A DNA stretch of 64,000 nucleotides from Nageia nagi (taxonomy: Eukaryota > Pinophyta): the NCBI GenBank assembly GCA_050084985.1, contig JBITNC010000001.1, positions 188,976,001-189,040,000 of the forward strand, read 5' to 3'. Shown here piece by piece: positions 1-12,549 of this stretch. The translations under genes were made by a program, and so were the position numbers. The notes beneath the pieces were generated by a model. It was not told where the DNA came from. It did no database searches and saw nothing but the letters and a program-made list of their open reading frames with translations. Positions within the stretch are counted from its first letter, which is position 1. The number at the start of each line of letters is the position of its first letter.

Positions 1-900
1 ATACAAAATAACCTTTATCCTCCAAAGATGCAAAGAAGAAGAGTTTCAATAATGTGGGAGCAAAGTAAAAGGAGCATAAATTTGAAACATCAAAGCAGCC
101 TCCAAAGGATAAAAATTCAATACAAGTTAATGCAAACACAAATAATTAGCCAAATACCAACATACCAAATAATTAGAGGATCAAATTTACTAGAGAAACA
201 TATCAAAGAAGATATCAAGAAAATATTGCATCACATAAACACTAACAATCATATTTGCAACACAAATAAAAAATATTTGTAGCAAGCCAAAACTAACAAA
301 ATAGGTTTCATGCATCTCATCCTATTTATGATAGTGTATTCTTTGGTTATTATTTTAAATGTAATCAATATAGTCATAAGGAAACTAGATGTAAGCCAAA
401 TATCATGCATAGGGATTTTAATATACAAAGATCATTTAGGTATATGCTAGATGATAATATAAAATGCTTTAAATGCTACTAGTATGATCATAAAGTAGTC
501 AATTATAAATCAAACATCAGACCAAAGTATCATAATGGTAGAATTTTATATACCCCTCATATTGAATATAATGTACAATATTTTAACTGTAATGCTTATA
601 ACCATATGGTAAGATTTTGTAGAAACACTTTTGCATCTAATAGGTGGAAGGATAGTAAATTTCATTAGTCATAAAGAAGGTAGCAAAGATAAGGTATAAA
701 TAACCATGTGTATCAAAAGAAGAAGAAGAATCATACACCAAAAGTACAAAGAAGATAATCCTCAGAGAAGAGTGCTCACTCTCATCATAATGATGAAGAA
801 GAGAAGATATTTGATGGATTCAAACCTAGGCATAAAAAGGTCTAGATAAAGAAAGTAGAAGAGGAGACTCATTTTATTGGCTAATTGAGTAAATTTAGAC
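1..900 (+). pseudogene. Copia-like gag remnant with three CCHC zinc knuckles (element H)
   Basis: A broken frame reads through three zinc-knuckle motifs: YYFKCNQYSHKETRCK near 350-400, KCFKCY-stop-YDHKVVNYK near 465-510 and QYFNCNAYNHMVRFCR near 575-625. In the family each motif is C-x2-C-x4-H-x4-C. Here every copy has lost exactly one cysteine to tyrosine (TGY to TAY), so none should bind zinc. A basic Lys-rich stretch follows (about 700-890) before homology ends. Spaced multiple CCHC motifs of this kind are known from gag of plant Ty1/copia elements; the assignment to copia rather than another class is my inference. The 5' end lies outside the window. No protease, integrase or RT follows, so the element is internally deleted or was never autonomous. 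Confidence 0.6.
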
Positions 901-2681
901 AAGCACACCTAAAGTTGGGAGTGGTCACACTTCCACATCATTAAAAGGGTCAATTGTAGCACATCCTTAGGGGGAGCTATTTAAAGTAAATCTTAAAGCT
1001 CCTACACATCTATGATAGTGCTATTTCAGTTACTTGGGGATGGTGAGCAAGAATTAAGGGGGATTAGATTCTTTATGAGGAAGTATGATGTAGTTGCATG
1101 ATGCCATATGAATAGAAGTTAAGTGCTATTTTCTTTGTTAAGTTGATACTCCTATATGAGGATAGTAAAGTTAATGCTAAATTGTTAAGTGTTTAGTATT
1201 ATAACAATGCTACTATATTGCAGATAAGTGAATTCATAAATGGTTTTTTATGCTTCCAAGAATTGATAATACTACTATTTTGTTATATTCCAATACTATC
1301 TAGTTTCATATACACCATAATCTCAAGTTGTATTGTAATAAACCTATATTTGTATGTGTGCATTCATTGGAATTGACATGATTGAAGTTGAACATTATTG
1401 TTTCCTTATTGAAATTGCTATGAGAAAGTTGATGCTCATAGTGATGTTGTCATAGTTGCTGGTAGAATTAGTGTTGCTTTTGCAAGTTATCATTATTTCT
1501 TATTGCTAATTAGGTTTATAGCAAATGGAGTTGATAGTGACAATACCACTTACTTGTTATTACTACCATTAATGCCATTATATTGATGAGTGGAGTTGTA
1601 TGTGTATGCATGTTCATTGAAGATGTACTGATAAAGTCTATGTTTTGCTACTACACAAGATTAGCTAAAGTAAAAGGTTGATACTATTGATTTAAAGCTT
1701 TAATAATAGAGTTCATGTCTAAATGATGTTGCTACAAAGTCAATGTTGCTAAATGAAGTTGACATGGTCTGAAAGGTTGATGTACATTCATTCATGGTTC
1801 ATGTGCATGAAGAGTGGAAAGTGCACTCTTCATAGAGTACCTATGGAAAGGATAAGGTTGCTGATGATGGAATATAATACATTTCAATTATGGTCTACTT
1901 CAATTCCATGTTGCTATGTGCTTAAGTTATCCATATTATTATTGATGGAGTTATATTGAATATGGATGGTGTTGCTACTCATTATAGGCTTGATGTGTTA
2001 TCAAATACTAGGATGGTGTGTATGGTTTCATACCTATGTATCATGAGTATCACTCATGATTTTTGATAGAAATGGTACTACTTAGTGTTAGTAGAGATTG
2101 AGTTTATCTTTCTAAGTTGGTTTCAAAATAATAGTTGAGATTCCATTATGAAGTGGTATTTCTTATAATGAAGTTGTCTTATTAATACAACTATCATAAT
2201 GCTATGTATTAGAATTATTTTTGCTACTTACACATATTACTATTGTTATTTTTAGATGAATACTCCTTTCTATTAAGAATTGGTCCACTCTATGATTATA
2301 TGAGAAAAACTTGCATCTATCACTTGATAAACATGGGGAGAGAAGAATGCATAATGTTGTTGCTACTTGCATTTTATAGAAAGTTTATATTCATTTGTTG
2401 CTAACATTAGTCTTATCATGATGGAATTATTTATGGGAGATGTTGAGATGCTTATAATAAAGATTCTTATATGCACATATTCTTATGCTATCATGTCCAT
2501 GTTGATTACTTGTATAAAATTATGTTGCTGATCTATTGAAGTGGAGTTTCTCTTGATTTGGTTAAGTGATTTGTCTCATTAAGTGCTCTTATGATCAAAT
2601 CCTATACCTTTATAATTGTTGAAATAAAGAGGGAGAGAAAGACATAATTAGAGTTTTGACAACAATATCAAAGGGGAAGAT
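901..2681. other. Non-coding interior of element H
   Basis: No recognisable protein on either strand. Several G-rich runs (for example agggggagc near 967, aagggggatt near 1055, ggggagagaa near 2336) resemble purine-rich spacer DNA in the tail of plant copia elements. The stretch ends in aaaggggaaga (2670-2680), a good polypurine tract directly before the proposed LTR. Confidence 0.35.
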
Positions 2682-5356
2682 TGTTGACCTATGGTGTTGT
2701 TATTGTTGTTAAAAGAGATTGTTGGCCTAAGTTGATATTGTTATCAATAATGTAAATAAGTCATAATATCAAAGGTGAGAAATATTATTGATGATGTAAA
2801 AGGAGAACATGAAGTGTTATGCTTACTAAAGGTTATTGGATGGACTAAGATTACCAAATGTATTTTTGGGTGTTTTCATGGAATGGAATTTCAATAGTGA
2901 AGACCTATAGTACCTAGTGCAAAGGATAGATGTCAAGTATCAATTTTATTGTTGTTTGTTATTAACACCATGTAAATAATGGATGATTTCAAGTATAAAT
3001 TTTATTGTTGTTTGTTATTGGATGTAATAAGGTTACTAAATGTATTTTTGGGTGTAACAAGTCTTATACACAGCACATCGGGTGATGAGATTGAGGACTA
3101 TCAGGTGATTAAACACATACTGAGGATGAATATTATATTTTTAGGTGTTTACCAAGGTTACTAAGCATAATATAAGAATTATTGGTTGATAATAATGGTA
3201 ATTGATATGTTGGATGCATGTACACTTAGAAAGATGCTAAAAATAGTGTATTCCTAAGTGATGACATCAACAAAGTGATGGTGATACAAAATATACTAAG
3301 TATGGTCACTAAGATAATATACCCTAGCAGTGATAGAGGTAAAGGATCAATAAGGAGAAGATAATGTGATGATATAGAAAAGAAAATAGGTACATGATAT
3401 CAACAATTTTATTACTGATCCAAATTTTATGAATCTGGTGATGTATATGATAAGTCTTCTTGATGATAAAGTTAAGCATTGATAAGGGAAAAATAGCTAA
3501 GGAGATATTGATAGGTGATGTCATCACAACAAAGACATGCAAAAATGATCTAAGTATGGTAGTGAATATGGAAGGCAAGCATTATGAATCATAAAAGGAA
3601 TGGTAAGGGAAGATAAAGACATAGGTTATTAGTGGATGATTTCAACAAAAGAATGGTGTTAAAAATTATAAAGGTTTTAATACCTTAGGTGAAGAGGCTA
3701 GAAGATAACAAAGTTAAGTATCAAAATAAGAGGATAAAGCAAAGGGCTTCTAATGAGTGACTTCATCAAGTAGAAGGTTTCTAGAAATACATCAGATCTT
3801 AAACCCTAGGAAATGAGGCTTGAAGTCATCGAAGAATGAGTACTATTGAAGAAGATAAGGCAAAGAGACATTGATGGATGATGTCACCAAGGAGTTGGTT
3901 ACCAAATTTACATTTAATTTGGTACCTAAGGTGAGGTTATGTTGAGATAACCAAATCAAAGTATTGATGAAGGAGAAATACAAAGGAGCTATCAATATAT
4001 GATGTTAGCGATAGAAGGCATGGTGAAATATACTAGCTTTGGTACTAGCTCAAAATGAACTAATTTTGGTAGTGCAATGGAGAAAGGCTTATAGGTGATA
4101 AAGTAGAGTGCCAACATAGAATAATTATCAAGGGGTTACTAGTAGGTGACATAAGAGTGGTGTTAATAATCAAAAGTGATGAAAATAATATTAATTTTGA
4201 TCTATGTGAAATATGAACATATCGATGATAGTATAAACCATTGAACTAAAGAATGATGGCCAGATATGATGCTAGAAAGCATGTAAAGGATCCAAACATC
4301 AAATAAATATGATAAAAAATATCTATCAAGTAGAATATTAATTGAATGAGTATGTATCATCATGAGAGCTATAGATGAAGTTTGATGAAAATGATTTATC
4401 ATTGAATGGCATGAATGTGAGTGCTCTAGGTTTACTAAACAATTATCAACATGATAATTACTATCAAATGTGTGGATAATTATAATTATTAGCTTAAATT
4501 AAATACTATCAAAATTAGTTACAGTAACATTTGTAACTGGAAGAGATAAGGACTTGATAATGTTTTTTTGTATAATAGAATTGTTGGAGATGCTATTGGT
4601 GACTATTACTAGGGTTTGAGTTATAGAGAATATACTTGAATAAAAATAAGAATGTAAAATATTATTCTCGATGATGTGTGAAGGTGTGATAAGATGCTAA
4701 AGTGTATGAGATGTATTAAGTATGCTTAAATGAAGACATGAATTTAAATATAAAGAAAATGAGTGAAAACATTAAGGAGGTACAATAAAATAGATAATAT
4801 GTTCTCTGAATGAGTGAATGAGATTATGGTGATGATATGCTATGATAGATTAGAAAACATGGTAGTGTAAATTGCCTATGAATACTAATTCCAAGATTCA
4901 AACAAAGGTAGCTAGAAGTGAATCCTAATGAGATACAGACTAGTGAGGGTTCTATGAATAGAGAATACATCTTTATGTCAAAATTATAATCAAGCTTTGA
5001 TGTCCAATTTGGTGCTTGGTGTAGAGGTTGGTGCTCCTTCTAGTTGGTACTAGTAAATGGTTGTAAAGTTGATACTTTACAAGGTTTAGATTTGGACCAT
5101 GATCCAAGCACTCTTATCTATATATGTAACCATATTGGTGAACCTCATTATATAGTATGTTATGTGATTCTCCCTTGATGTGCTTGCCTCACTTTGGTTT
5201 ATTTCAATTTTTATCTTCCATGGTATTATTTTTATAAGTTGATAATTTGAGGTTTAAAAGTATAACACATTGATTAACCCCTCCTCTTAGTGTAATTATG
5301 TGACTAATAATGTTATTTATCTTTTTTATTTTTTAACAATAGTGTTTTTCCCAACA
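2682..5356 (+). repeat. Candidate long 3' LTR of element H
   Basis: The stretch begins TGTTGACC directly after a purine tract and ends TTTTTCCCAACA, giving TGTTG...CAACA inverted ends. Near the right end, aacccctcctcttagtg resembles the U5 end of many plant LTRs, and a TATA-like tatctatatatg lies at about 5117-5128. No second LTR is in the window, so the boundaries rest on the ends alone. About 2.7 kb is long but possible for an LTR. It could also be a shorter LTR plus other DNA. Confidence 0.4.
2832..3060 (+). repeat. Local duplication within the candidate LTR
   Basis: The phrase caagtatcaattttattg at 2934 recurs almost exactly at 2990 (offset 56). The phrase ending aaatgtatttttgggtgt recurs at an offset of about 182 (starting 2832 and 3014). 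This is a small tandem or slippage duplication, not a gene. Confidence 0.6.
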
Positions 5357-6028
5357 AATATTTGTGGTTTGAAAAAAACTTGGAACTACATTAATTAACT
5401 TCAATAGATTAAAAGCTGTAAACCATACTGCCATTCAAATAAATTTTAGATGTTATTGGTAGAAGTATCATATACCTAAGTAGAAGCCATAACAAGCCAT
5501 ACAATGATAATTGGGATTGATGAGACCATGAAATATTGTAAGAAATAACCATTAACATTGGAATTTTAACAAACACTTAGACATGAAATTTGGATAAAAC
5601 TTGAATATAAATATACATGGATCCTCTACTATGGGTACAAAGGAACTGAAAAACTCATTTATATGTGAAAAGATTTATTATCTTTGAGTAAGAAGTGTTT
5701 TTATATTTACCAATGGGGTTTACATGTTAGATCATACTCATACTCATACAACTATAGGATAAATATTTACTTATAAAGGATGTAGTAGCTGAGCTAGGAA
5801 AGTAAATTAAGTATTTTATTATTGTAGTAAACTTATGGTTGTGCAAATTTTTGGGATACACTAGTAGGAAGAGAGAAGAAACTTAAACATATTTGGAATA
5901 TTTAGATATCTTGTTATAAGAAAAATAGATCAAATATGAAAGTTAAAATATTATAGAATGGAATTAAAGTTATGTGAAGTGACATATGAAATGTAAATTA
6001 CTGTTAAGAAAATTACATTTGTACATAC
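5357..6028. other. AT-rich DNA beside sugar-transporter relic
   Basis: No coding similarity recognised. By position it would be downstream intron sequence of the minus-strand transporter relic at 6029-6117, but no further exon is recognisable. Homology to the second copy near 50 kb begins at about 5945. Confidence 0.35.
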
Positions 6029-6117
6029 CTGCTTATGACCAAGAATATTTTAGATTGTACCATTGAGAAAGACTCCAAGCATTCCTCCCATTGTAACTAA
6101 TGAACCAAATAAAGAAA
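6029..6117 (-). pseudogene. ERD6-like sugar transporter exon relic, copy 1
   Basis: On the minus strand, an 89-nt segment bounded by an AG acceptor (ttcccaag) and a GT donor (cag/gtatgta) reads SLFGSLVTMGGMLG then VFLNGTI, a stop, and NILGHK. This resembles the second membrane helix and following loop of plant ERD6-like monosaccharide/H+ symporters (family pattern: SxFGSxxTxGxMxGA, then GRK). The whole block of about 480 bp (5945-6425) is repeated at 49,943-50,409, where the same exon lacks the stop. No other exons are convincing, so this is an isolated exon plus intron flanks. The family assignment rests on a short stretch. Confidence 0.5.
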
Positions 6118-6974
6118 CTTGGGAACATAATATTCAAAGAATAAAACATTATAAGTGAACTAAATAGTGCTTTGAATTATATCAAATTTTCATTTTTCAT
6201 AATGCATGCATTAAATGCAATATGGGGAAATGAATCCTTGCTTGTTTGCTTAGTAGTTACACTGACATTTAAATATAATCTTGCACTTTTTATATTTACC
6301 ATAATAATATAAATATGTATCCATAATACAATTTTTCTTAAGACTAATAGTTATTTTAATCTCTTAGAACATCAATGCAAATGAATTAGTGTGGAATATA
6401 TTGGATGCAAGAAATGGACCAAGTAAAAATGAATTAGTAAGTAAAATAACTACAGCCATGTATGTTGAATTATTACTTCTTATTACTATCTCAGTTAAAT
6501 CTTCTACTCTAATTAACTTTTTTAATCATCATATGTTGAACACAATATGAAGAAAACATTTTATAACTTCAATATATATGAAAAGCAAGACAAACTATGG
6601 TGTTGAAATGTTGAGATCTAATTTAATTTTTATTTGCATTGGTGATGTATATCCAATCTACATAACAACATTTATGATAGAACATAAAGATGTATTTATA
6701 TTTTATAAGAATAAGAATTTATAATTGTCTTAGCATTTGGATTAAAAAGTTATTTATCTTAGAAACATACATGTACGTATTGAAAAATCCACTCTAGCAA
6801 TCAACATGAAATGAAAAGATAATCATATTGATTATATCTTAGAAATAGGATAGGGATGATATAGCAATGGCATCTTGCAGTAACATCTTTCATCCTCAAA
6901 TAATTCAACTAGTAAAGCATGATAGTCATCATTTTTACAAGGTAATATTTTTCATTATAATCCTCAATCAAAAA
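6118..6974. other. No gene seen
   Basis: AT-rich. The first ~310 bases are intron-like sequence shared with the second transporter relic. Nothing recognisable follows until the gag remnant. Confidence 0.4.
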
Positions 6975-8259
6975 TATAATGATATTATTTTTTTTGAAGT
7001 GGTTAATTCATAATCTAATCCTACATCTGAAACAACCTCAATAGAGTGTACATTATATTTACCCAAACAATGGTGGCCCAATTTCCAAGGCTTCTCATAA
7101 TCAAAATATAATATTCTCCTTATTAACTCATTTCTAGATGCCTCATTTAGTCTCTTTTGGGGTCGCATTGATGACTAAATTTTTTGGTACTTTTGTGGCT
7201 GCTGTATAGGCCTTCTTTCCTATACATTCCTCCTAGGAAGTGTTTTATAATACTCTCCTTGACTTGTTTCTATCCATATTATTTTTGGGGATGAAACTAA
7301 TTTAATAATTGAAGGTTCCATCATGAGAGCTCTCTTTATGGAATCTTGAAGTGTGGAGGGTGCAAATGACTTTACCCAACCTCTCAAAAATTCTTGCAAG
7401 CCATCTATAAAGAGAAAAACTCTTCTTTATTATGAGATATTATTCACCATTACTACAACTTTTTTAAAATTAATTACATACTCTTCATTTGTGTTTCTTT
7501 GCCTAATATGGGAAAGTGTTTTAAAAAATTCATTCTCATCTCTTTGATCACACATTTCTAATAATAATTTACTAAACACTTCAAAAGATACAATGCTTCC
7601 ATGTCCTTATGTAATGAGCCCATGATGCCATCAATCATTATATGTATTTTGCAATTGGAGTGTAGCAAAATGAATTGCATCCTCCTCTATTAAGGGATTA
7701 AGGGTGAATAAATATTTGAAGATTTTGTAACCATATCCTAATTTTCATATGTTCCTCTCCATCAAACATAGGCACTTGCATTTTATTTTTAAAATACCTT
7801 TTATGATCATATTTAGAAGGAGATATATGGTTAGAATTTTTGCATTGGTACTCCAAAAATTGATCAAATAAAACTACATTTCTAAAATCTTCTAGTGTTT
7901 CACTATATTCTGCATATAGGGCTATTTGTTTAGCAATATAAATAGTACTTATATCAACCTCTTATTTTTTTTTTGGTAAGGAACAATGTCTTGAAGGGTT
8001 TGGGTAGTAGAGTTGGTAGGGGCATGAAGGTGCTTCCAATTGGTGATGCAACCCTTATGAGAGTTTCATTATAAGTTGGTCTTGATTGGAGTTGAAGCAT
8101 ACTCTCTAAAAGCTCACTTATTTTTTCTTGACCTTTACCAATTTTATCAAGTGTGTCAACCATTATCTTCTCACCATCAATTTTGGGATATGTATCATTA
8201 TTTTCCATTCCTACTTGTATGTTTTGAACCTTCAAAATTTCTTGATATGTCCCTTGCAC
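6975..8259 (-). pseudogene. Ty3/gypsy gag remnant (element I)
   Basis: Read on the minus strand from 8259: an N-terminal Gln-rich region with a helical stretch (IDGEKIMVDTLDKIGKGQ), then at about 7760-7250 a typical retrotransposon gag body including KMQVPMFDGEE, GLITYGHGSIVSFEVF and ETLSHIRQ-like segments, then at about 7145-7060 a zinc knuckle YFDYEKPWKLGHHCLGK. The family pattern is CFNCDEKWSPGHRCKGK; both leading cysteines are now tyrosine. Several stops interrupt the frame. The gag type is that of chromodomain Ty3/gypsy elements. No protease or RT is visible below 6975, so the element is truncated. It faces the integrase scrap at 8723 and is probably a different insertion. Confidence 0.7.
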
Positions 8260-8440
8260 CTCTTAATTTATTTTATCTTGCTTTTTTTTTTCCTTATAGT
8301 TGTATCTTGGAGGCTATACTTACTTTTCATGTGCATGCATTTTATTACATATCATTGCATATGCTTGCATGTAGGTTTTCTGAGCTTTTTTGACTAAATC
8401 TCTTCTAAGACTGCTTGATCTCCCCATAGGATGACCAAAT

Positions 8441-8468
8441 CAAGGCTATGATGACATTGTGATGCCCC
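8441..8468 (-). promoter_or_regulatory. Probable primer-binding site and LTR edge of element I
   Basis: On the minus strand tgtcatcatagccttg (8456-8441) resembles the initiator tRNA-Met primer site TGGTATCAGAGCC. It lies just upstream of the gag and just after gggcatcaca, a CA-ending LTR terminus (8468-8458). The other LTR end was not located. Confidence 0.4.
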
Positions 8469-8722
8469 TTTTAGAATATTATTCAAAATCCCTTAATGGG
8501 ATATTAGGGTTTTGAAACACAATATTGATGAAAATAACTATTAACTTATGTTGATTTGTTCTTCAAAGAAAATTTTTGACTTCTTGGGCTAACCAAAACC
8601 ATTGTAAGTGATAGAGATAATAAGATTATGTGTATATTTTAGCAAGAGTTATTCATACTTAGTGGAACTCAATTGAATCCTAGCATAGCTATCATCCTCA
8701 AATTAATAACCAAAAAAAAATA

Positions 8723-9010
8723 GTAAATAAGTGGCTTGAGGGATATTTGAGAAATTATGTTTCAGGACAATAAAAGGCTTGGGCTAAATGGCTACATATG
8801 GGGGATTATTGCTACAATTATACCTATCATATTTATATTAAGATGTCTTGTTTCATGGATCTCTATGGATATGAACCTCCTAATATTATTTTTGTATTGA
8901 TTGGTTATAGTAGGGTACTCAAGGCTCATGACTTTTTGTAGGAACATCAAGATATGATTACAAAAAAAGAAAGAATAATGATCAAGCTCATAAATTTTAT
9001 AACAAAGTAA
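8723..9010 (+). pseudogene. Chromovirus integrase C-terminal fragment
   Basis: The plus strand reads a near-continuous frame: WLEGYLRNYVSGQ, stop, KAWAKWLHMGDYCYN, then LYGYEPPNIIF. In plant Ty3/gypsy integrases this is the segment after the catalytic Glu (LRxxxxxxQKxWxxWLxxAExxYN...ALYGxxPP). It ends in KAHDFL-stop-EHQDMI, the helix before the GPY/F region. The catalytic core is missing and flanking DNA is unrecognised, so it is an isolated relic. One Gln codon has become a stop. Confidence 0.7.
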
Positions 9011-10576
9011 TTAATGAACTCTCTCAACATGATCTATCTAAACAACTTTTCAAATACTTCAAAAAGTTCCAACATGCTAAAATAAAAGTAAACAAACATA
9101 TCAACAATATAATTACATTTGATAGAGTGTCATTTGAAGAATACATTAATTGGTAAAATTCCAATTCATAGATAACTCTACAAAATTTATAATTACATAA
9201 TTGCCATTACACTTGTGAATATATATCTAAATTCTTTCACATATGTAGGTGATTACAAATACCCATCATATCAGGATAATATCACATACTTATAAAAAAA
9301 TCTATATCAAATATTTGTAAATATTGTGTCAGTTAATAGATAGTAAGATGCATGTTACATATTTCGTATTGAAAAATATATAAAAGTATCATATTATCAT
9401 TATTACTTTAATTTTGTTAGCTAAATTAAATTTAATCTATGGTTTGATACATATATAGTTGATAGCTTTATCGTAAGAGGGCTTAATGCTTTGTTAAATT
9501 GTGTATTTGCATCAACTTCAAAATTTTGGGGTATAAATTTCCTTTAAATGGTGTTTTTACTCAATTTTTTACACCATGTATTTTACTTCAATATACTTAA
9601 GATTATCTCCCATTTGTACAATGTTTATGTTGTATTTTCTAAATTTCTCTAAGTTACTTTTTTTATTTACATTGTCAACTATTTTCCTTTTCTATATTAT
9701 TTATTTTAATAATTATGGAAAAAGTTGTGTATTATTTAGATTAAGGATTTCCATGTAGTTGTTTAAAATTTGTATAAATATATTAATATTTACATCATTA
9801 ATTTAATCTACCATAAATTGGTTGTTTTCATCTTATATTTTTAACTATTATTCTTTTCCATATTGTTTTAACCGTTTCCAACATTCTTCTAGTTTGTCCC
9901 ACTATGAGAAATTTACAAGAAGGTATGAATATCGATCCATCAAAGAGTAGTTGAAAATAATTTTGTATCAAATGAACATAGAATTCCTAGTATTGCAACC
10001 TTTGAGGTATGTCTCTATTTCAATCTTTAAATTTTAGTGAAACACTTACTAAACAAAAAACATATTTTACTTTGAACTACTACTCAATAACAATTTACTT
10101 TAAATGTTTATTACAATATCTCTTTCATTCAATTTCTTGTAAAATAGAATCCATAAATGATATTTACTAATAAATCCGCAAAAATATGTGTGTATATAGA
10201 AGAAATAATACACAAATTGAAATATATAACCCAACTATACAATAATTGCTCTGCAATCATATGAAAACTCTACACAATATTCACTAAACTTTATCATGCT
10301 TTATTACCTCTCGTAACTAATATTTCCCCTTATCTCATACAAAATAACCATACAATTGTTTTACTTCTTTTCCAAACCAATATTTCCCCTTTTTTCATAT
10401 AGAATATCCATAAACTTCAATAAATGAAAACTTAAGCTATGAATCCACAACTTGAATTAACGATTCTGCCACTAACACAAACCTCTACACTTGAAAAGAA
10501 GAAAGAACTGTTGAAATCCCATTCATGCTTAATGATGTAAACTAGCATTCTTAATCTATAAATTCAAATGTAAGTG
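9011..10576. other. AT-rich DNA without recognised genes
   Basis: Both strands are dense with stops. No repeats with other parts of the window were noticed except simple A/T runs. The last five bases (AAGTG, 10,572-10,576) are the target-site duplication of element A. Confidence 0.4.
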
Positions 10577-11198
10577 TGTAGATACTTAAAAATGAATTTC
10601 CTTGTATTAAATAATTCATTTTATAGCACCAAGGAATATTTAATCTAAATAAGGTCAAACTATACCCAAGGCAATGTAATCAATGTAATAGACCATTGTA
10701 TAATGCAAAAGGTGTAAAATATCAAGAAATACATCACAAATAATGTAATATGCAATAATAACAAGAATCAAAGAGGATCAAGACATTACTATAAAAGAAT
10801 ATCAAAGGCAATAGATCCAAATAGGCGAAGATAGACAAAGAGAAAGATTAGAACATGCAATATCATTTTATCCTACCAAAAAGTTATTTTATAACATCAC
10901 CCATTCTTAGATTTTCTACACTCTTCATCTTACTTTGTGCATTTCAATTTTTGCTTATGGATCTACATATTTTGGGTAGTTAACAACATGCTTCTCAAAG
11001 GATGTTAATGACATTCATTTCTCATGGTATGTTATTGCGATGGATGTATGATTCCTATTATTTCATATGGATATGAATCTGAAGAAGATTTCACTTATCA
11101 TGTTCATAAAGATGTAATATTTTTGATATATGATTCAATATTACATTGTAGTAAAATACTACTTTGATTTATTATTTATGCATTATTTTTAGTCTACA
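10577..11198 (+). repeat. 5' LTR of element A
   Basis: Starts TGTAGATACTTAAAAATG, ends TTTTTAGTCTACA. TATA box tataaaag at 10,790-10,797. A block around 10,670-10,697 (gtaatcaatgtaat...gaccattgta) is conserved in all LTRs of this group in the window. It contains a bipartite core pair at 10,976-10,990 and 11,001-11,015. Confidence 0.9.
10976..11015 (+). repeat. Bipartite repeat, element A 5' LTR
   Basis: Cores gtagttaacaacatg and gatgttaatgacatt, period 25. Confidence 0.6.
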
Positions 11199-11201
11199 TT
11201 T

Positions 11202-11210
11202 TGGTGAACC
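11202..11210 (+). promoter_or_regulatory. Primer-binding site of element A
   Basis: tggtgaacc begins three bases after the LTR. TGG would pair with the CCA end of a tRNA. The same site is seen in D (ttttggtgaatcc, minus, 58,165-58,153) and, decayed, in G and C. I cannot name the tRNA with confidence. Confidence 0.6.
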
Positions 11211-11271
11211 TATCTATTTTGATTCATCTTGCCCTACCAATGAGATCTCATAATATTTTTATGAAGAATTA

Positions 11272-11317
11272 ACACTATTAACAATGTGGAAAGACTATTT
11301 TTGCATTGTTGTTGATA
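11272..11317 (+). repeat. Bipartite repeat, element A 5' UTR
   Basis: Cores acactattaacaatgtg and gcattgttgttgata, about 30 apart. Element C has its counterpart at 29,738 and D at 58,092-58,048. Confidence 0.5.
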
Positions 11318-11389
11318 CAAAAGATAGAAAAATTGTAACACATTTAGCCAAAATAGTATAAGACTTAGAAAAGGAAGTGGTTGCAATGC

Positions 11390-12390
11390 AGAGTTCAGGT
11401 AGTAATTCATAGTTAGCTACAAATCCAAACTTAGTTACAAGGGTAACCAATATTGAGAATAGTAAGAGATCCTAGTAAAAAGAGGAATATTATAATGGTA
11501 TATTCACAACACCCTTATCAAATGATATCCATAATTATCCTATACCACCTGATCATAAAGCCTCCAAGTTTGAGATGTTTAGTGGTGACCAAGACCCAAA
11601 TAAACATCTTATTAGATTTTAGGAGTGCTTACTAAAATTGAGATCAAAAGAGAAGTTGATGGCAAAAAATTTCCCAAGGAGTTTGAGAGGTGATGGCAAC
11701 CAATGGTTCTACAATTTACCAGAGGGATCCATAGTTTCATTCAAGTCATTGTTAAAAGTATTTATGAATCAATATAAGCATAATATCAAAGAACAAAGAA
11801 TTGTTATAGAATTGTGTGCCCTACATCAAGGAAGAAATGAAACCTTAGACAAGTATATTCAAAGATTCAAAAATGTATGAAAATCTATTCATAGTAAGTT
11901 GGATGAGAGTGAAATTTATGGTATATTCAAATATTTTATTTTATCAATTATTAATTTGCATGATTTAATGGATAAGGTATTGGATTTGGGGTATTTGTAA
12001 ATGAATTGTTACAAAAAGAAAAAAATTAGTTGAGTTAGGAGATCTCAAGTATACATATACTTCTTACAATAAGGAGAATCATTAGACATACACCAAGAAG
12101 GAGGAAAATATAGTAAATATGGTTAATGCACCTGCACTTACACATACCCCTACATTAATAAGATCAACCATAACAAAAGATATAAGGTATACATTTTCAA
12201 TTCAGACAAAGTTTATTTTGAGAGATTTGATTAAGAATGGTTTATTATAGCCATTAGATAGAAAAGTAGAAGATAATAGTATTTTAATGGGAAATTTTGA
12301 TGCTTATTATGCTTAAATCATCAAAGAAGAGGTTACTCTACAAATATTTTTAAAGCATTAAAGGTTGAAATTTTGGAGCTCATTGTAAAA
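11390..12390 (+). pseudogene. Element A gag
   Basis: The gag body reads KFEMFSGDQDPNKHL (about 11,565), then NFPRSLRGDGNQWFY, LPEGSIVSFKSL, MNQYKHNIKEQ and ALHQGRNETLDKYIQRF (11,660-11,875). This matches the plant Retrotrans_gag pattern in which a Trp-Phe/Tyr pair precedes a helix bundle. A decayed knuckle follows near 12,300-12,345 (DAYYA, HQRRGY). In the related element D it reads DAYCTYHQ...KGHATNFC, so A has lost a cysteine. Frame breaks at 11,634, 11,878 and beyond make it non-functional. Confidence 0.75.
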
Positions 12391-12549
12391 GGGAAATATA
12401 AAATTAATTAGACTGCTTTAGATCTAAAGGTTTTCATAAACACAATTTTAGTGGATAAAAATGTTTATGTTGCCTTAAGAAGGAGGCATCCAAAGAACAT
12501 TCCAAATTTGGTTACTATTGAACAAGTTTCCCATCTAATCCTAAAGCTT

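Noticed and set aside
8076-8397. Two overlapping plus-strand open frames of 89-105 codons
   Set aside because: They are shadows of the minus-strand gag of element I and have no family resemblance.
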